Both the position numbers and the translations under genes were made by a program. A DNA stretch of 64,000 nt. Origin: Pomphorhynchus laevis (lineage: Eukaryota; Acanthocephala; Palaeacanthocephala; Echinorhynchida; Pomphorhynchidae). The notes under the pieces are model-generated. The model was not told where the DNA came from. It saw only the letters and a list, made by a program, of their open reading frames with translations, and made no database searches. Of the stretch, positions 53,201 to 61,313 are shown piece by piece. The stretch lies in the NCBI GenBank assembly GCA_012934845.2, contig WNNJ02000644.1, forward strand, positions 39,625 to 103,624, in the 5' to 3' direction. Each line of letters opens with the position of its first letter. The stretch's first letter is position 1.

Positions 53201-56200
53201 GCATTTTCCAACGCTTCACCATTCACTTACTATTTATTGTTTTTAGTTTCTATACATTCAATTCGATATCTTATCTTAAACTTTCTTCCCACTACTCAAT
53301 CAACATACAATCTACGATCCAGTCACACAGGTTTCTTAGCCATTTCTAGATATTAAACTAATTATGGCCTCTGCGCACACAATGTTTTCGGGCTGTTTCG
53401 TATGAAACTACCTTTCCCTCGACATTCACTCCTGTTTATTCTTTGGCATCTTTAAACAACTTTCAATCTATATTATCCCCCGACAAAGTTTAATCTTTCT
53501 TAATTACATATGTCCATCTGGCTTATATCTTGTCCATTAAAGCTCAAATCCGTCATCGGCAATGCTAACAGTAAACCGGACAATGTATTGCTTACACATT
53601 TCTTGAAATCCTAACCTCAAGTCAACAACCATTCTTCACCACCACCATTATCCACATCCCCTCCTCAGTTTAACTCTTCACATCCACTCACCACAAACAT
53701 CTTTCATTTGCATTTATTCTTCACTCCAACTCTCACTCACTTTACAATTTTCATATCCTCTATAAACACAACTTTTCACCAACATTCCACCTTTACATCT
53801 AAACTCTCTAATCCCACCCAGCAACTCAAATAGTCAACTACACAAATCAACTTTTCACTACACTCTTCACCTCGCGTCTACATCGCTAACCTTGACCTCT
53901 TATTCATCTCCTCTTATTTCACGTTCACTCTACCTCATTCTCCAGACATTCACTTTCGAACTCTTCTCTACACCTTTACTTCTCGCTTAGATATAAATGT
54001 CCCCTATGTAGTAACAAAACAGATTAACCTGCCTTTCGAAGCTTACAAATCCAATATACAGTACTAAATTTGTTTTTTATTAGTGGACCTGTGAGTGGCC
54101 TTTTTACATTTGCCACCTAAAATAAATTCTATTCTTACAGCAAAATCATCATATATTTATTTTTTTATGGCAAATGCGTGACAGTTGCGCGCTTACGAAT
54201 CAACTAACAACGAAAAAGAACAGAAAAAGTCAAGCAGATAAATTAGTTAAATTGTTTAAATTGGATCGGATTTGGTGTTTAAAGCACGGCAGGGAGGTTG
54301 ATTAGCGTATATGAATGGGCGAATTATTCCACGAAAGAGTAGTAGCCACAAGGAGCGGGAGCCAAAAGAGGTAAAGTAGTTTGGGTCATGTAAAAGAAGA
54401 GAATTACGGGAACGCAAGGAACAATAAACAGGATGAGAAATATCAGGAAAAGGAAGGTTGAAAAAGAAGGGATATGAAAAGTTGCAAGGCAAAAAGCGAT
54501 GAGAAGACGAATTTGAACACGACCATAAATGGTAGGCAAATCGAGCGAAGCAGGATGGTGCGATGTATGATCAAAACGACGCATACTGAGAAGAATTTGG
54601 ACGGCTGCGTTGACGATGCGTTGTAGAGGAAGAAGAGTGAATTTAGGTTAGTTGGAAAATATATTAAGACAGTAAGATAATAGGAGAGAATATATTCATA
54701 CAAGAAGGAAAGTAGATTAATCTACGAATTTGACGGAAGGATGTGGAGAATCAAGGTAGATGAGTTTACTTTATCACTCATCTACCTTAGAACCTTAGGG
54801 AAATTCTAAGGCGAGACGTCGAGGAAGGATCCACATAATTTGGGATTTATTAAGATTCAGAGTAAGACGAAGGGAAATATGATTGGAAATTGAGGCAAGA
54901 CAGTTAGAAGCAGAAACAATAAGATCATAAATACGATAAGCAGGTGCATGAGCATAGATGGGAATGTCATCATCAGATTGCATAACATAGAAGTTAAATG
55001 TATGAGAAATAGAAGACAAACATCTTACAACGACAACCATCGACGACAACCATCGACAACAACCATCGACAACAACCATCGACAACAACCATCGACAACA
55101 ACCATCGACAACAACCATCGACGACAACCATCGACGACAACCATCGACGACAACCATCGACGACAACCATCGACGACAACCATCGACGACAACCATCGAC
55201 GACAACCATCGACGACAACCATCGACGACAACAATCGACGACAACAATCGACGACAACCATCGTTTATGGGAGGACGTAAGAAAACAACTAAGACCGACA
55301 CCAACTATGGACAACTGCAAGTACAGTGCTCGATACACGACTGCAGCGTCTGGACAACAATCACCTGCGACAAGAATAAGGCTAAAGAAGACTTCGTATG
55401 TAGTTTTTGTGCCAACAAACTAATCTGCAACCTCTCCAATAAACACATATCAACATCCAACACGTCAACTCAAACTAACCACGTCGTCTCTAATGTCCTT
55501 TCTCCACCCACCGACCCTGCCACCATATACTTTTCCCATTCCATGTCATCTTCACTCCCCGACACCCCACGTCCCGTCCTTCCCGTCTCGTATCTCCATA
55601 CCCTGCATCCATCAATCAAAATCACCTCCACCAACCTCCACTATCCTTCCACTCAAAACCTTTCCTCACATCGCTTGCCACCCTCTTTATTATCATTATC
55701 CTCTATGTCTCCCGTCGTCAAACCAAATCCCTCCAAATCATCAACTGCCAGCTCTTCTATCGTGATCTCACCTGCTCACGTCAGTCGTCCTCCTTTACGG
55801 ACGCGTTTTGCGTCTAGCGATCGTTGCGTCATTGTCACTAATATCACGCCTTCTAACTCCTTATCTCCACAAGCACGTCTAGACCACGATGTTTCCGCCT
55901 TCAGATCCATCCTCTCGTCTATTGTTCCTGCGGATAAACCATCCTTTTTCAAGGACATTTCTCCTGTCGCATTCATCCGTCTAAACAAATCTTCTCAATC
56001 TAATCCTTCCCAGCCCCTTCTCCTAAAAATTGTTTTCAAGCATCGCTCTTACGCGTCTTCTGTCCTCTCTCAACGATTCAAACTCATGTCATCTTCAACC
56101 ACTCGAATTTTCCTCGATCGCGCCCCTTCTGAAATCGCTCAAATCTCTTCAGCCCGCATCGAAAAACGCCGTCGCGAGGAAAACGGCGAAACATCACTCT

Positions 56201-59200
56201 CCATCCGAAACATAGACGGAAATTTTCAAGTTGTCCACACCCGTCCAAAAATTCGATGGCGCTCCATCTCTCCTATGTGTCTTCTCCACTAGACTCTTTC
56301 GCCACAACACACGGTTTCCGCCTCGGTCTCCTCAACACTAGATCTATTCACAATAAATCCGATCTTATCATCAACCTATTCACCAAGCAATCCATCGATC
56401 TCTTCTGCCTTACCGAATCCTGGCACTCAGATTCCGACGACCTTTCCATTCGCCGTCTGCTCTATACCGGTTGCTCCCTAGTCGAATCCGCCCGCCCCCT
56501 CAGCTCATGCACTTATAAATTCACTAATCATGGCGGAATCGTCGCATTCGCGCGTCACCCCGCGTCTCTTCGCAAAATCAATCCCCTTTCAGTCCTTTCT
56601 CTTTTGAATTGCTCACTTGTCGTTATTCTAACCCGATCACTCTAGATCTCGCCATTGTATACCGTCCTGGTTCATCAGCTCCTACAGCCTTATTTTTTAC
56701 CGAAACTCGCTGACCTCCTTTCTCATTGTTCTTTGTCTTCAATCCCTCCACTCGTTCTATGCGACTTCAATATCCGCCTAGACCGCCCCTCTTCCACGGA
56801 TTCCATCCGGTTCATCAACATTCTATCCAACTACAATTACAAACTAATCTCCACTGCCCCCACACATATACTTGGTGGGGCACTCGACATCATCGCTGTC
56901 CCCGATCATTTTGCTGCCTACACCTCACTGTCCATCTCTGATCCTGGTCTATCCGATCACTTTCTTATCACCCTTGATCTCACTCACAACCACACCCCTC
57001 CTCACACACCTACAATCCTACGTCGCCCTTGGAGAAATCTTGACCTCTCCCTTCTCCGCTCTGCCTTACTCAAATCATCTATATCATTACCCACAATAAC
57101 ATATTCATCTCCTCACGATCTCGCCTTTCTTTTCGACTCTGAACTCACATCCACTCTCGATATTCTCTTGCCCTTCAAGTCTCACCCACACCGTCGCTTG
57201 CACCGTGCCCCATGGTTTGACATCCAATGCCTACTATCAAAGCGTCGACTCCGCCATGCTTTTCGAGTCTATCACCGCTCTCTCAGACGTGATTTCCGCT
57301 CGATCACTCCGTCTTTCCGTGATTCCTATCTTGCTCTTCGCCGGTCTCATCTCAACCTACTACGTACCAAATGCAACTCCTTCTGGCAGCATAAAATCAT
57401 CACTTCATTCAACTCTAAGACTCTCTGGCATACTTTTAACTCAATCCTTGCTCGCTCCTCTTCGCCGTGCAACATCAATGCCAATGATTATTCGTCATTT
57501 CTCCAGACTAAAGTATCCACGTTGCTCTCTCACACCCCGGTCTCCATCCTATTCCACTCTGCCCTAGTCTACTCTCATCCTTCCAGAACTCTTTCATCTT
57601 CTCCCTGTCTCACCTACAGAAGTATCATCTGTCCTCATGTCCTTGCCCAACAAAACCTCACCTGCCGATCCCCTGCCTACCCACATATTAAAATCTATAT
57701 GCTCATCGATATCCCCATTTCTCACAACCTTGTTTAACTCGTCCATCCGCAGTCGTATCTTCCATTCACACTGGAAATCCGCAATAGTTCGTCCCCTCCT
57801 TAAGAAACAATCGCTCGACTTCTCCCTTCCTTCTAGCTATCGCCCCATTTCACTACTCCCTACTCTTTCTAAGCTCTTAGAACGCCTCATCTTAATACAA
57901 ATCAACGCTTATCTCTCCTCATCCAATCTGTACCCTCCCTTCCAATCCGCTTTCCGCTCTAATCACTCGACAGAAATCGCATGCATAAAAGTGTACAACG
58001 ACTTACTCATTTCTCGAGACAAGGCTCTATATAGTGTTCTCATCTCCCTCGACCTCTCCTCCGCATTCGACATTGTCGACCACTCCGTCCTCCTTTCTAG
58101 CCTTCGTTATGATTACGGCTTTTCTTCCTCCGCCGTAGCATGGTTCGCCTCATATCTATTCGACCGTTCCTTTCGCGTCTGTTCTAATTCATCATCCTCC
58201 CCTCCCATCCCTATTTTTTGCGGGGTCCCACAAGGTTCAGTCCTAGGTTTCCTGCTTTTCTCTCTTCTGCTTGGCGATCTATCTCCGTTTATCAAACCTT
58301 ACTCCTTTAAGGTCATGCAATACGCCGATGACATTCTAATCTATGCTCATGCACCCGCACATCGCATACACGATATCGGCATTTCTGCCTCCAACTGTCT
58401 TTCTTCTATCTACAAACGTCTCTCCAATATCCATCTCGTTCTAAACCCCGAAAAGTCCAAAATAATGTGGATCCTCCCCCGTAAACCAAACATATCTCCT
58501 CCCACTGTATATTTTGCCTCATCGATCATCCATATAGTCCACAATCTCACTTTCTTAGGCTTCCATTTCGATGATCACCTTTCCCTTAAACCCTTCATCC
58601 GTGACAAGGTCCGCTCATCTAACTTAATTCTCCGTGACATCCGCCATATCCACCCCCTTATCGACTTCCGTTCTTGTATGTCTCTTCTTTCATCGTTTCT
58701 TTTCCCTAAAATCGATTACTGCCTTAGCCTTTTCGCCAATTCTCCAAAATCCATCATCCTACCCCTACAACGAATAATCAACACCGCCGTTCGAGTGCTC
58801 TTTCGTCTCCGTCGCTTCGACCACACATCCATATATTTTGCCCAACTCTCCTGGCCCACCATCCACGCCCGCATCAAACTCTGCCTTCTTCTCTTTACCT
58901 TTCGTCTCATCGCTGTCGGCTCCCCATCGTTCATCAACCTTCCTTTCTTAGACGATACTCGCCCCACTTCGCTATCGCTTCGTTCCTGTCATACCCTCTT
59001 ACTCCACGTTCCTAATTACTCCAACAACTACGGTCTCCGATCCTTCCTCGTCGCCGCCTCACTCGCCTGGAATCAACTCCCTCTCGACGTCCGCCGCGCC
59101 CCCTCCTTTATCACATTCAAACACCTCCTCCGTTCACACCTTCTCGACACCTGATTCACAGTATTGTTTTGTTGTGGTCATTAAGCGTACGCTGGCACGC

Positions 59201-61313
59201 ATTTGCCACGTTAAAATAAATCCTTTTTTAAATCACAGAGAATAAGATAGAAAAGAAAAGGACCTAATACGGCGCCTTGTGGAACACCGGACGGGATAGA
59301 AGAAGGATGGGAAATAGAAGAGTTAAAACACACGCGAAAAGTACGGTTTGATAGATATGAAGAAAACCAAGCTACAGTAGGTAAAAAGAAGTCAATCATG
59401 GCGTAGACGATGGAGAAGAATCGAGTGATCGATGATGTCAAAAGCAGATGAGAGATCAAGAGAAACTATGACACTACATAATTTTTGATTGCGCGAGATA
59501 AATAAGTCGTTGTAAACTTTAAAACAGGCCATTTCAATATAGTGATTAGAGCGAAAAGCGGCTTGGTATAGTGGAAATAAGTTGAAGGAAAAAATATATT
59601 CATCAACTCGCTTAAGAACAAGACTCAAGGAATCTAGAAAGGATTGGGAGAAGTGAGATGGTACGGTACAAAGATGGTAGTGAGGGGATCGAAAGATTGC
59701 TTTTTGAGGATAGGACGGCCAGTGACACATTTTTAGTAGCAAGAAAATGTGCGGCTACGGATAGACAAGTTGAACAATGTGGTCAGGAAGGGTGCGATAG
59801 ATGAGCAGATATTTTTAAGCAAGTTAGTGGGAATTGGGTCAGAAGATGTTCTATTAGGTAATGACAGAAGAACCGAATAAGCTTCATCAGACGAAACGGG
59901 AAGGGTTGGAATAGCTTTGGGAGGGAAGTATTCAAAGAGAAGAGAGGGTACAATGGGCATATGGGTATAAGAGAACGTAAATTAGATAACTTAGATTACA
60001 GATAAGAAATTTTAGCAAGATTTATATTACAAGAGGTAGATAATCGTGAAATAATTGAGTTTAATATTTTTCAATTAGATTTATATTTGGAAAAGGGGAG
60101 TCGAGTTGATTTCGCCAAAAGAGAGTACATTCAGTACGCATAAGAATGATATAGGAACGGCTGATAGAAAGGTAGAAAGCACGGAGATTTGGAGTGATTG
60201 AGTTTGGAGACCGTTTAAGAAAACAATTAAACACACGAAAAGAGTGACAGAGTCGACGATTAGAAAGACAACAGTCGGAATCGAACCAGGGAGCATGGTT
60301 AGAATAGGCAGAAGGTGATTGATGATAGTCGTATGTTCAGAATCAAACAGAATGCAGAGATAATTGAGAGAAAGATAGTTAAGTGCAAGTGAAAATAGTG
60401 AAGAATTGAGTAAGTCTGCGCTAAGAATAGGGATATTGAGAAGTATCCCCATTATATTATATATCCCTATATATTAAGTAATAAATATATTGCATATTTA
60501 TTAATAGTGTAACTGTTCCTTCAATAAAGTTAACAGATACTATCGTCTAAACGTTATAGCTGGAAATATCCAAAGTCATCTGCTGACAATGTATTCTTTG
60601 TTGCTTCCAGTAATATGTGAGGAATCATTTTTTACTTACAGCCTTCGTCCACTCATTCTTTTAAATATAATTCTTAATTAAGAATTGTAGTTGTTTGTGA
60701 GCAACACCGATTCACTTATATTGCAATTACTCATACGAAGTATGAGTAATTGCAATATATAATATAATTTTGTACATTTGCAAAATACTTAGACTCAATA
60801 TGCTGATCAGATTAAAACTTTTATAAAAACGTTTTTTACGTAAAATCGTGCTGCAAATACATCAAAATTGTCATCCCGTTTTTTATAGACATTTTTACAT
60901 TGATTCCCAATTTTGTTGACATAAATTATCTTTTTCCTAGGTTCGACACTTTGAAAAATAGTTCAAAATAGATACGAAAAATTTTAGTTTTGAATATTCT
61001 TAAAACTATCATTTTTAAAATGGCAGAGGCTATTTCGATATTAATTTAAATAGCTGCTAATACTAGAACACATGATATTTACAATAAAGTCTTAATAGAA
61101 GTAACCCAACATTAGGCAATATCAATATTAGTCAATCCAATATTGATCATATAAAATTATAATAAAATTATTAATATTATATTATTAATAAAATTGATAA
61201 ATTATGATGTACTCACCCTCGCAATATCGTATAACTAGCGGATATTTTTTATCGGGATTTGGTGGTATTGGAAATAAGTGCGGTGAAGCTGATTTGACAC
61301 TTTCTGAACTCAT
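41092..61313 (-). CDS. DENR: DENR, density-regulated re-initiation factor (whole gene, 4 coding exons)
   Basis: DENR pairs with MCTS1 on the small ribosomal subunit to eject deacylated tRNA and allow re-initiation after short upstream ORFs; it acts in the cytoplasm. Coding segments on the minus strand: 61313-61217, 43634-43509, 43452-43279 and 41267-41092. Their GT-AG borders join in frame to 190 codons (human 198). Residues 30-48 hold the cysteine cluster YCEGCDFPLDLC...KC, which corresponds to YCG.C..P.EYC in other DENR proteins. Residues 93-103 are the basic RGGKGITRIKK. Residues about 110-185 are the SUI1 fold (KLVTIVKGLSSHEVDL, KLFSQKFSCGCSKSGDDEL, IQGDVSADL, IQKKW). The linker after the cysteines is unlike that of other DENR proteins. 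Intron 1 is 17.6 kb and full of LINEs; intron 3 holds a Penelope-like fragment. Confidence 0.94.
41470..43010 (-). mobile_element. Penelope-like retroelement fragment in DENR intron 3, GIY-YIG domain before the RT (PLE-1)
   Basis: Read on the minus strand, the first part is a zinc-like cysteine stretch and a GIY-YIG nuclease (VVYLIQCTCGLQYIGKT and LKTRFRQHI, 42900-42556). About 80 bases later comes the N-terminal part of a Penelope-type reverse transcriptase: NLELIENNELRTMLSKGYKY near 42240, then TTIDKASNNFVFICKKLYYD, IPILYWNPKLHKNP and PRFMCSAFKCAFKPL (42011-41568). The palm with the catalytic Asp pair is absent. In ordinary Penelope elements the nuclease follows the RT. An N-terminal nuclease is known for the Naiad/Chlamys type, to which this may belong. 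A tandem of two partial copies is the alternative. It is incomplete, and transcribed in the same direction as DENR. Confidence 0.75.
42556..42852 (-). CDS. PLE-1 GIY-YIG endonuclease domain
   Basis: Ninety-eight codons. It shows YLIQCTCGLQYIGKTYQMLK, which contains the GIY-YIG pair as Y-L-I ... Q-Y-I-G-K-T, then LKTRFRQHIYNIQ (catalytic Arg and the conserved R..H), a GH-type motif (MRLIGHD) and E in LEHI. The domain nicks target DNA to prime reverse transcription. The frame extends upstream without an ATG through NCNCNTAGVV. Confidence 0.8.
   Translation of the reverse strand: MYLIQCTCGLQYIGKTYQMLKTRFRQHIYNIQHNSQTIFHKHMRLIGHDIKNCKLFILEHIIEENISILNQKLLEKEDFWIKTLNSMYPLGLNDVVIL
43279..43452 (-). 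CDS. DENR: DENR exon 3 (basic stretch and SUI1 start)
   Basis: Encodes a linker (DTTSDARGSAADNKKHQ), TRGGKGITRIKKSA and KQSRKGNKLVTIVKGLSSH. RGG+G and the V..V.GL strand are diagnostic of DENR. Acceptor AATCTTTAG, donor GTAATT. Confidence 0.95.
43509..43634 (-). CDS. DENR: DENR exon 2 (cysteine motif)
   Basis: Encodes CDFPLDLCSKKTPKC and a Ser-rich linker. C-D-F-P-L-D-L-C aligns with the CSLPTEYC motif of human DENR, and exon 1 supplies the preceding YC-x2. The acceptor is TTGTAG and the donor GTATTC. Only a 56-bp intron separates it from exon 3. Confidence 0.9.
43635..46009. other. DENR intron 1, exon-2 end: AT-rich with interspersed repeats
   Basis: Between DENR exon 2 and the first LINE. 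(ATATTA)n low complexity covers 43940-44050. The unit described at 458-1255 recurs at about 44452-44660, 45010-45175 and 45322-45510, and in reverse at about 44840-44930. No gene seen. Confidence 0.6.
44452..45510 (+). repeat. Cluster of three interspersed AT-rich repeat copies
   Basis: Each copy has CAGCTAACTGA.TCTAC or the ATATCAAGTTGAAATAAA segment, AATTGACTAATAAATAACAG and, in two copies, GTATCAGAATA and TGTTATCAGGTT. They are diverged from the copies at 458-1255 and 24490, and none is complete. Confidence 0.6.
46010..47860 (-). mobile_element. LINE-E: degraded LINE of the LINE-2 type
   Basis: Minus-strand pieces: endonuclease start near 47850-47645 (VFGICKSWFYSDISDDTVHI, compare VFCICESWLHPNISDDVVRI in LINE-2), RT start near 46676 (SAGPDDIPTYILNLMKRIL, then FSLSTSIIPNDWN), and the thumb near 46300-46091 (HRDLGILIDSSLQ, ILEYRS). 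The palm between SKILE and the LNLEKC block is missing. Stops and frame changes are frequent. It is in the same orientation as DENR. Confidence 0.75.
47714..47786 (-). repeat. 21-bp tandem repeat inside the LINE-E endonuclease
   Basis: Three full units of GATATGTGAACCATATTATC plus A (starting at 47714, 47735 and 47756) and a partial fourth at 47777. Translated on the minus strand, they give repeated seven-residue units (DDTVHIF, NDMVHIS, DNMVHIS) expanded from the ISDDVV.I motif. Confidence 0.8.
47878..49857 (+). mobile_element. LINE-F1: 5'-truncated LINE-I-family copy with inverted 5' end
   Basis: From about 47912 it reads the end of the endonuclease domain onward, matching LINE-I from about 57270. 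RT pieces: MSLPNKTSLADPLPIPVLEF near 48275, MQYADDIFIYAHANAHRIHD at 48949, LNPDKLKIM near 49077 and the final SFIAFKYRL region near 49745. The 3' end at 49804-49838 keeps GTGG and TTTGCCA but has lost the inner stem complement. Frames are interrupted several times. The first 27 bases are an inverted copy of the next 29, forming a hairpin. This could be from a twin-priming-like insertion. Confidence 0.85.
49890..51150 (+). mobile_element. LINE-F2: LINE-I-family copy with the reverse transcriptase deleted
   Basis: It starts within the ORF1 C-terminal region (SSSTTRIFPD near 49972), goes through the ORF1/ORF2 overlap (50137-50169) and most of the endonuclease (TESWHSDSDDFSI near 50278, LDLAIVYRHGSS near 50512). 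At about 51010 it then jumps from CLLSKHRLR directly to the end of ORF2 (a PSFITFKYLL-like stretch near 51030). The 3' stem-loop is at 51094-51130, followed by AAATAAATTG and a T-run. About 1.8 kb of RT sequence is missing compared with LINE-I. It keeps an intact 3' end. Confidence 0.85.
51151..51649. other. Spacer inside DENR intron 1
   Basis: No gene is recognised. A short run of degenerate GAACGAACTGAACGATTGAA-type words lies at 51355-51415. Confidence 0.45.
51650..54130 (+). mobile_element. LINE-G: diverged member of the LINE-I family, degraded
   Basis: Homology starts near 51650 in the EN-RT linker (LKSILEP/ILNSILEP near 51830) and continues through RT: an ITHIVRPLLNKSSLNPSTPS stretch near 52140, SFDLSAAFDI near 52410, MKYAGDIIFYSHSSS near 52662 (YAGD in place of YADD) and ANILLCLRRFDNN near 53130. 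The 3' end (54083-54116) keeps outer GTGG/CCAC and AAATAAATTC. Many frame breaks and stops. A 42-bp tandem repeat interrupts RT at 52557-52660. The stretch 53480-53990 is pyrimidine-rich with no frame that I recognise. Confidence 0.75.
52557..52660 (+). repeat. 42-bp in-frame tandem repeat in LINE-G RT
   Basis: The units start at 52557, 52599 and 52641 (TCAACCCTTTGGTTTACATA...). Each codes for 14 residues (QPFGLHNFGLSRIT). It lies just before the catalytic YAGD box, an insertion absent in relatives. Confidence 0.9.
54150..55020 (-). mobile_element. LINE-H/J, 3' part (RT catalytic box to 3' end), relative of LINE-D
   Basis: The minus strand starts at SSISHTFNFYVMQ near 55015, then SDDDIPIYAHAPAYRIYDL (a YADD-box variant), LNLNKSQIMWILPRR near 54835 and the thumb and C-terminal region to about 54256. 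The 3' end (54205-54150) has TAAGCGCGC...TCACGCATTTGCCA and AAATAAAT. The sequence before SSISHTF is found on the other side of LINE-I at 59237. A small inverted duplication (AAGGTAGATGAGT/ACTCATCTACCTT) sits at 54749-54784. Broken frames. Confidence 0.85.
55029..55262 (+). repeat. 13-bp tandem array in the LINE-I 5' UTR
   Basis: Eighteen units of CAACCATCGACRA (R = G or A), ending five bases before the ORF1 ATG. Two variants alternate in blocks: CGACAA units in the first third, CGACGA units afterwards. LINE-D has a few degenerate units at the matching place. Such arrays often act as promoter monomers in LINEs, but that is inference here. Confidence 0.92.
55267..56292 (+). CDS. LINE-I ORF1, RNA-binding protein with N-terminal zinc motif
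   Basis: 341 codons, uninterrupted. Residues about 18-60 hold VQCSIHDCSVW, a spacer with DKNKAKEDFVCSFCANKL: C-x4-C and C-x2-C with His between, like the PHD-type finger of some CR1 ORF1 proteins. A Ser/Thr/Pro-rich disordered middle follows (about 70-175). The C-terminal half (CVIVTNITPSN, VAFIRLNKSSQSNPSQPLLL, KIVFKHRSYASSVLSQRFKL, RKRREENGETSLSIRN-like, HTRPKIRWR) has the layout of the LINE ORF1 RNA-recognition fold. ORF1 binds element RNA in ribonucleoprotein particles. The ATG lies directly after the 13-bp array. The stop lies inside ORF2. Confidence 0.9.
   Translation: MGGRKKTTKTDTNYGQLQVQCSIHDCSVWTTITCDKNKAKEDFVCSFCANKLICNLSNKHISTSNTSTQTNHVVSNVLSPPTDPATIYFSHSMSSSLPDTPRPVLPVSYLHTLHPSIKITSTNLHYPSTQNLSSHRLPPSLLSLSSMSPVVKPNPSKSSTASSSIVISPAHVSRPPLRTRFASSDRCVIVTNITPSNSLSPQARLDHDVSAFRSILSSIVPADKPSFFKDISPVAFIRLNKSSQSNPSQPLLLKIVFKHRSYASSVLSQRFKLMSSSTTRIFLDRAPSEIAQISSARIEKRRREENGETSLSIRNIDGNFQVVHTRPKIRWRSISPMCLLH
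56256..59154 (+). pseudogene. LINE-I ORF2, APE endonuclease + reverse transcriptase, three small indels
   Basis: Starts MALHLSYVSSPLDS. The EN reads FRLGLLNTRSIHNKSDLI, CLTESWHSDSDD, NHGGIVAFARH, IVYRPGSS, LCDFNIRLDRP (GDFN catalytic box with C for G), THILGGALDIIAV and LSDHFLITLDL (SDH). The RT reads SYRPISLLPTLSKLLERLIL, SLDLSSAFDIVDHS, GVPQGSVLGFLLFSLLLG, MQYADDILIYAHAPAHRIHD, LNPEKSKIMWILPRKP and a C-terminal AWNQLPLDVRRAPSF. Compared with copies B and F2, there is a 4-base loss at about 56641 (ACTC), a one-base gain near 56706 that restores the frame and a one-base gain near 57566. Otherwise the roughly 966 codons are open. Recently inactivated. Confidence 0.9.
59174..59209 (+). other. 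LINE-I 3' terminal stem-loop
   Basis: Outer stem GTGG/CCAC, inner stem GCGTAC against GCACGC (one G-C to A-C change from the GCGTGC of other copies), loop GCTG, then ATTTG. Shared with B, D and F2 and partly with F1, G and H. It is the likely recognition site of the element RT for starting reverse transcription. Confidence 0.75.
59237..60450 (-). mobile_element. LINE-H/J, 5' part (end of endonuclease and RT palm)
   Basis: The minus strand begins near 60445 with LLNIPILSADLLNSSLFSLA (LINE-D: LLDIPILCTALLNSSLFSLP). It continues with VLLSLPNRTSSDPIPTNLLK near 59880, AFRSNHYIEMACFKVYNDLF near 59545, VSLDLSSAFDIIDHSILLHR near 59465 and VAWFSSYLSNRTFRV then SGVPQGAVLGPFLFYLILCD near 59290. It stops at CDL where LINE-I was inserted, and resumes at 55015. 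It is 5' truncated and carries several frame breaks. Confidence 0.85.
60451..61216. other. DENR intron 1, exon-1 end
   Basis: AT-rich. A perfect palindrome with 20-bp arms (TATATTGCAATTACTCATAC) and a 3-base loop lies at 60717-60759. No gene seen. Confidence 0.55.
61217..61313 (-). CDS. DENR: DENR exon 1
   Basis: Starts MSSESVKSASPHLFPIPPNP and ends YPLVIRYCEG. YP+.+.YC is the conserved DENR entry to its cysteine motif. The donor GAGG|GTGAGT leaves one base that joins exon 2 in frame. It is separated from exon 2 by 17.6 kb. Confidence 0.92.

Larger units (their letters stand above)
55021..59236 (+). mobile_element. LINE-I: full-length, almost intact CR1/Jockey-like LINE
   Basis: A 4.2-kb element with 5' UTR array (55029-55262), ORF1 (55267-56292), overlapping ORF2 (56256-59154), 3' stem-loop (59174-59209), AAATAAATCC and a T-run. 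It was inserted antisense into LINE-H/J: the left flank ends GAAATAGAAGACAAA and the right begins AAATCACAGAGAATAAG, which join into a continuous LINE-D-like RT sequence with at most 3 bases (AAA) duplicated. Only three small indels disturb ORF2. It is the youngest-looking copy in the window and the best reference for the family. The group assignment (CR1/Jockey side) rests on the APE endonuclease, the zinc-motif ORF1, the non-poly(A) 3' end and the short target duplication. Confidence 0.92.

Noticed and set aside
55029-55262. The tandem array considered as a CRISPR-like or satellite locus.
   Set aside because: There are no spacers, and it sits exactly at the 5' end of a LINE, with decayed units at the same place in LINE-D.
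54795-55304. A 169-codon minus-strand ORF made of MVVVDGCRRWLSS repeats fused to RT sequence.
   Set aside because: It is only the antisense reading of the LINE-I 13-bp array running into the flanking LINE-H/J. The junction is an insertion boundary.
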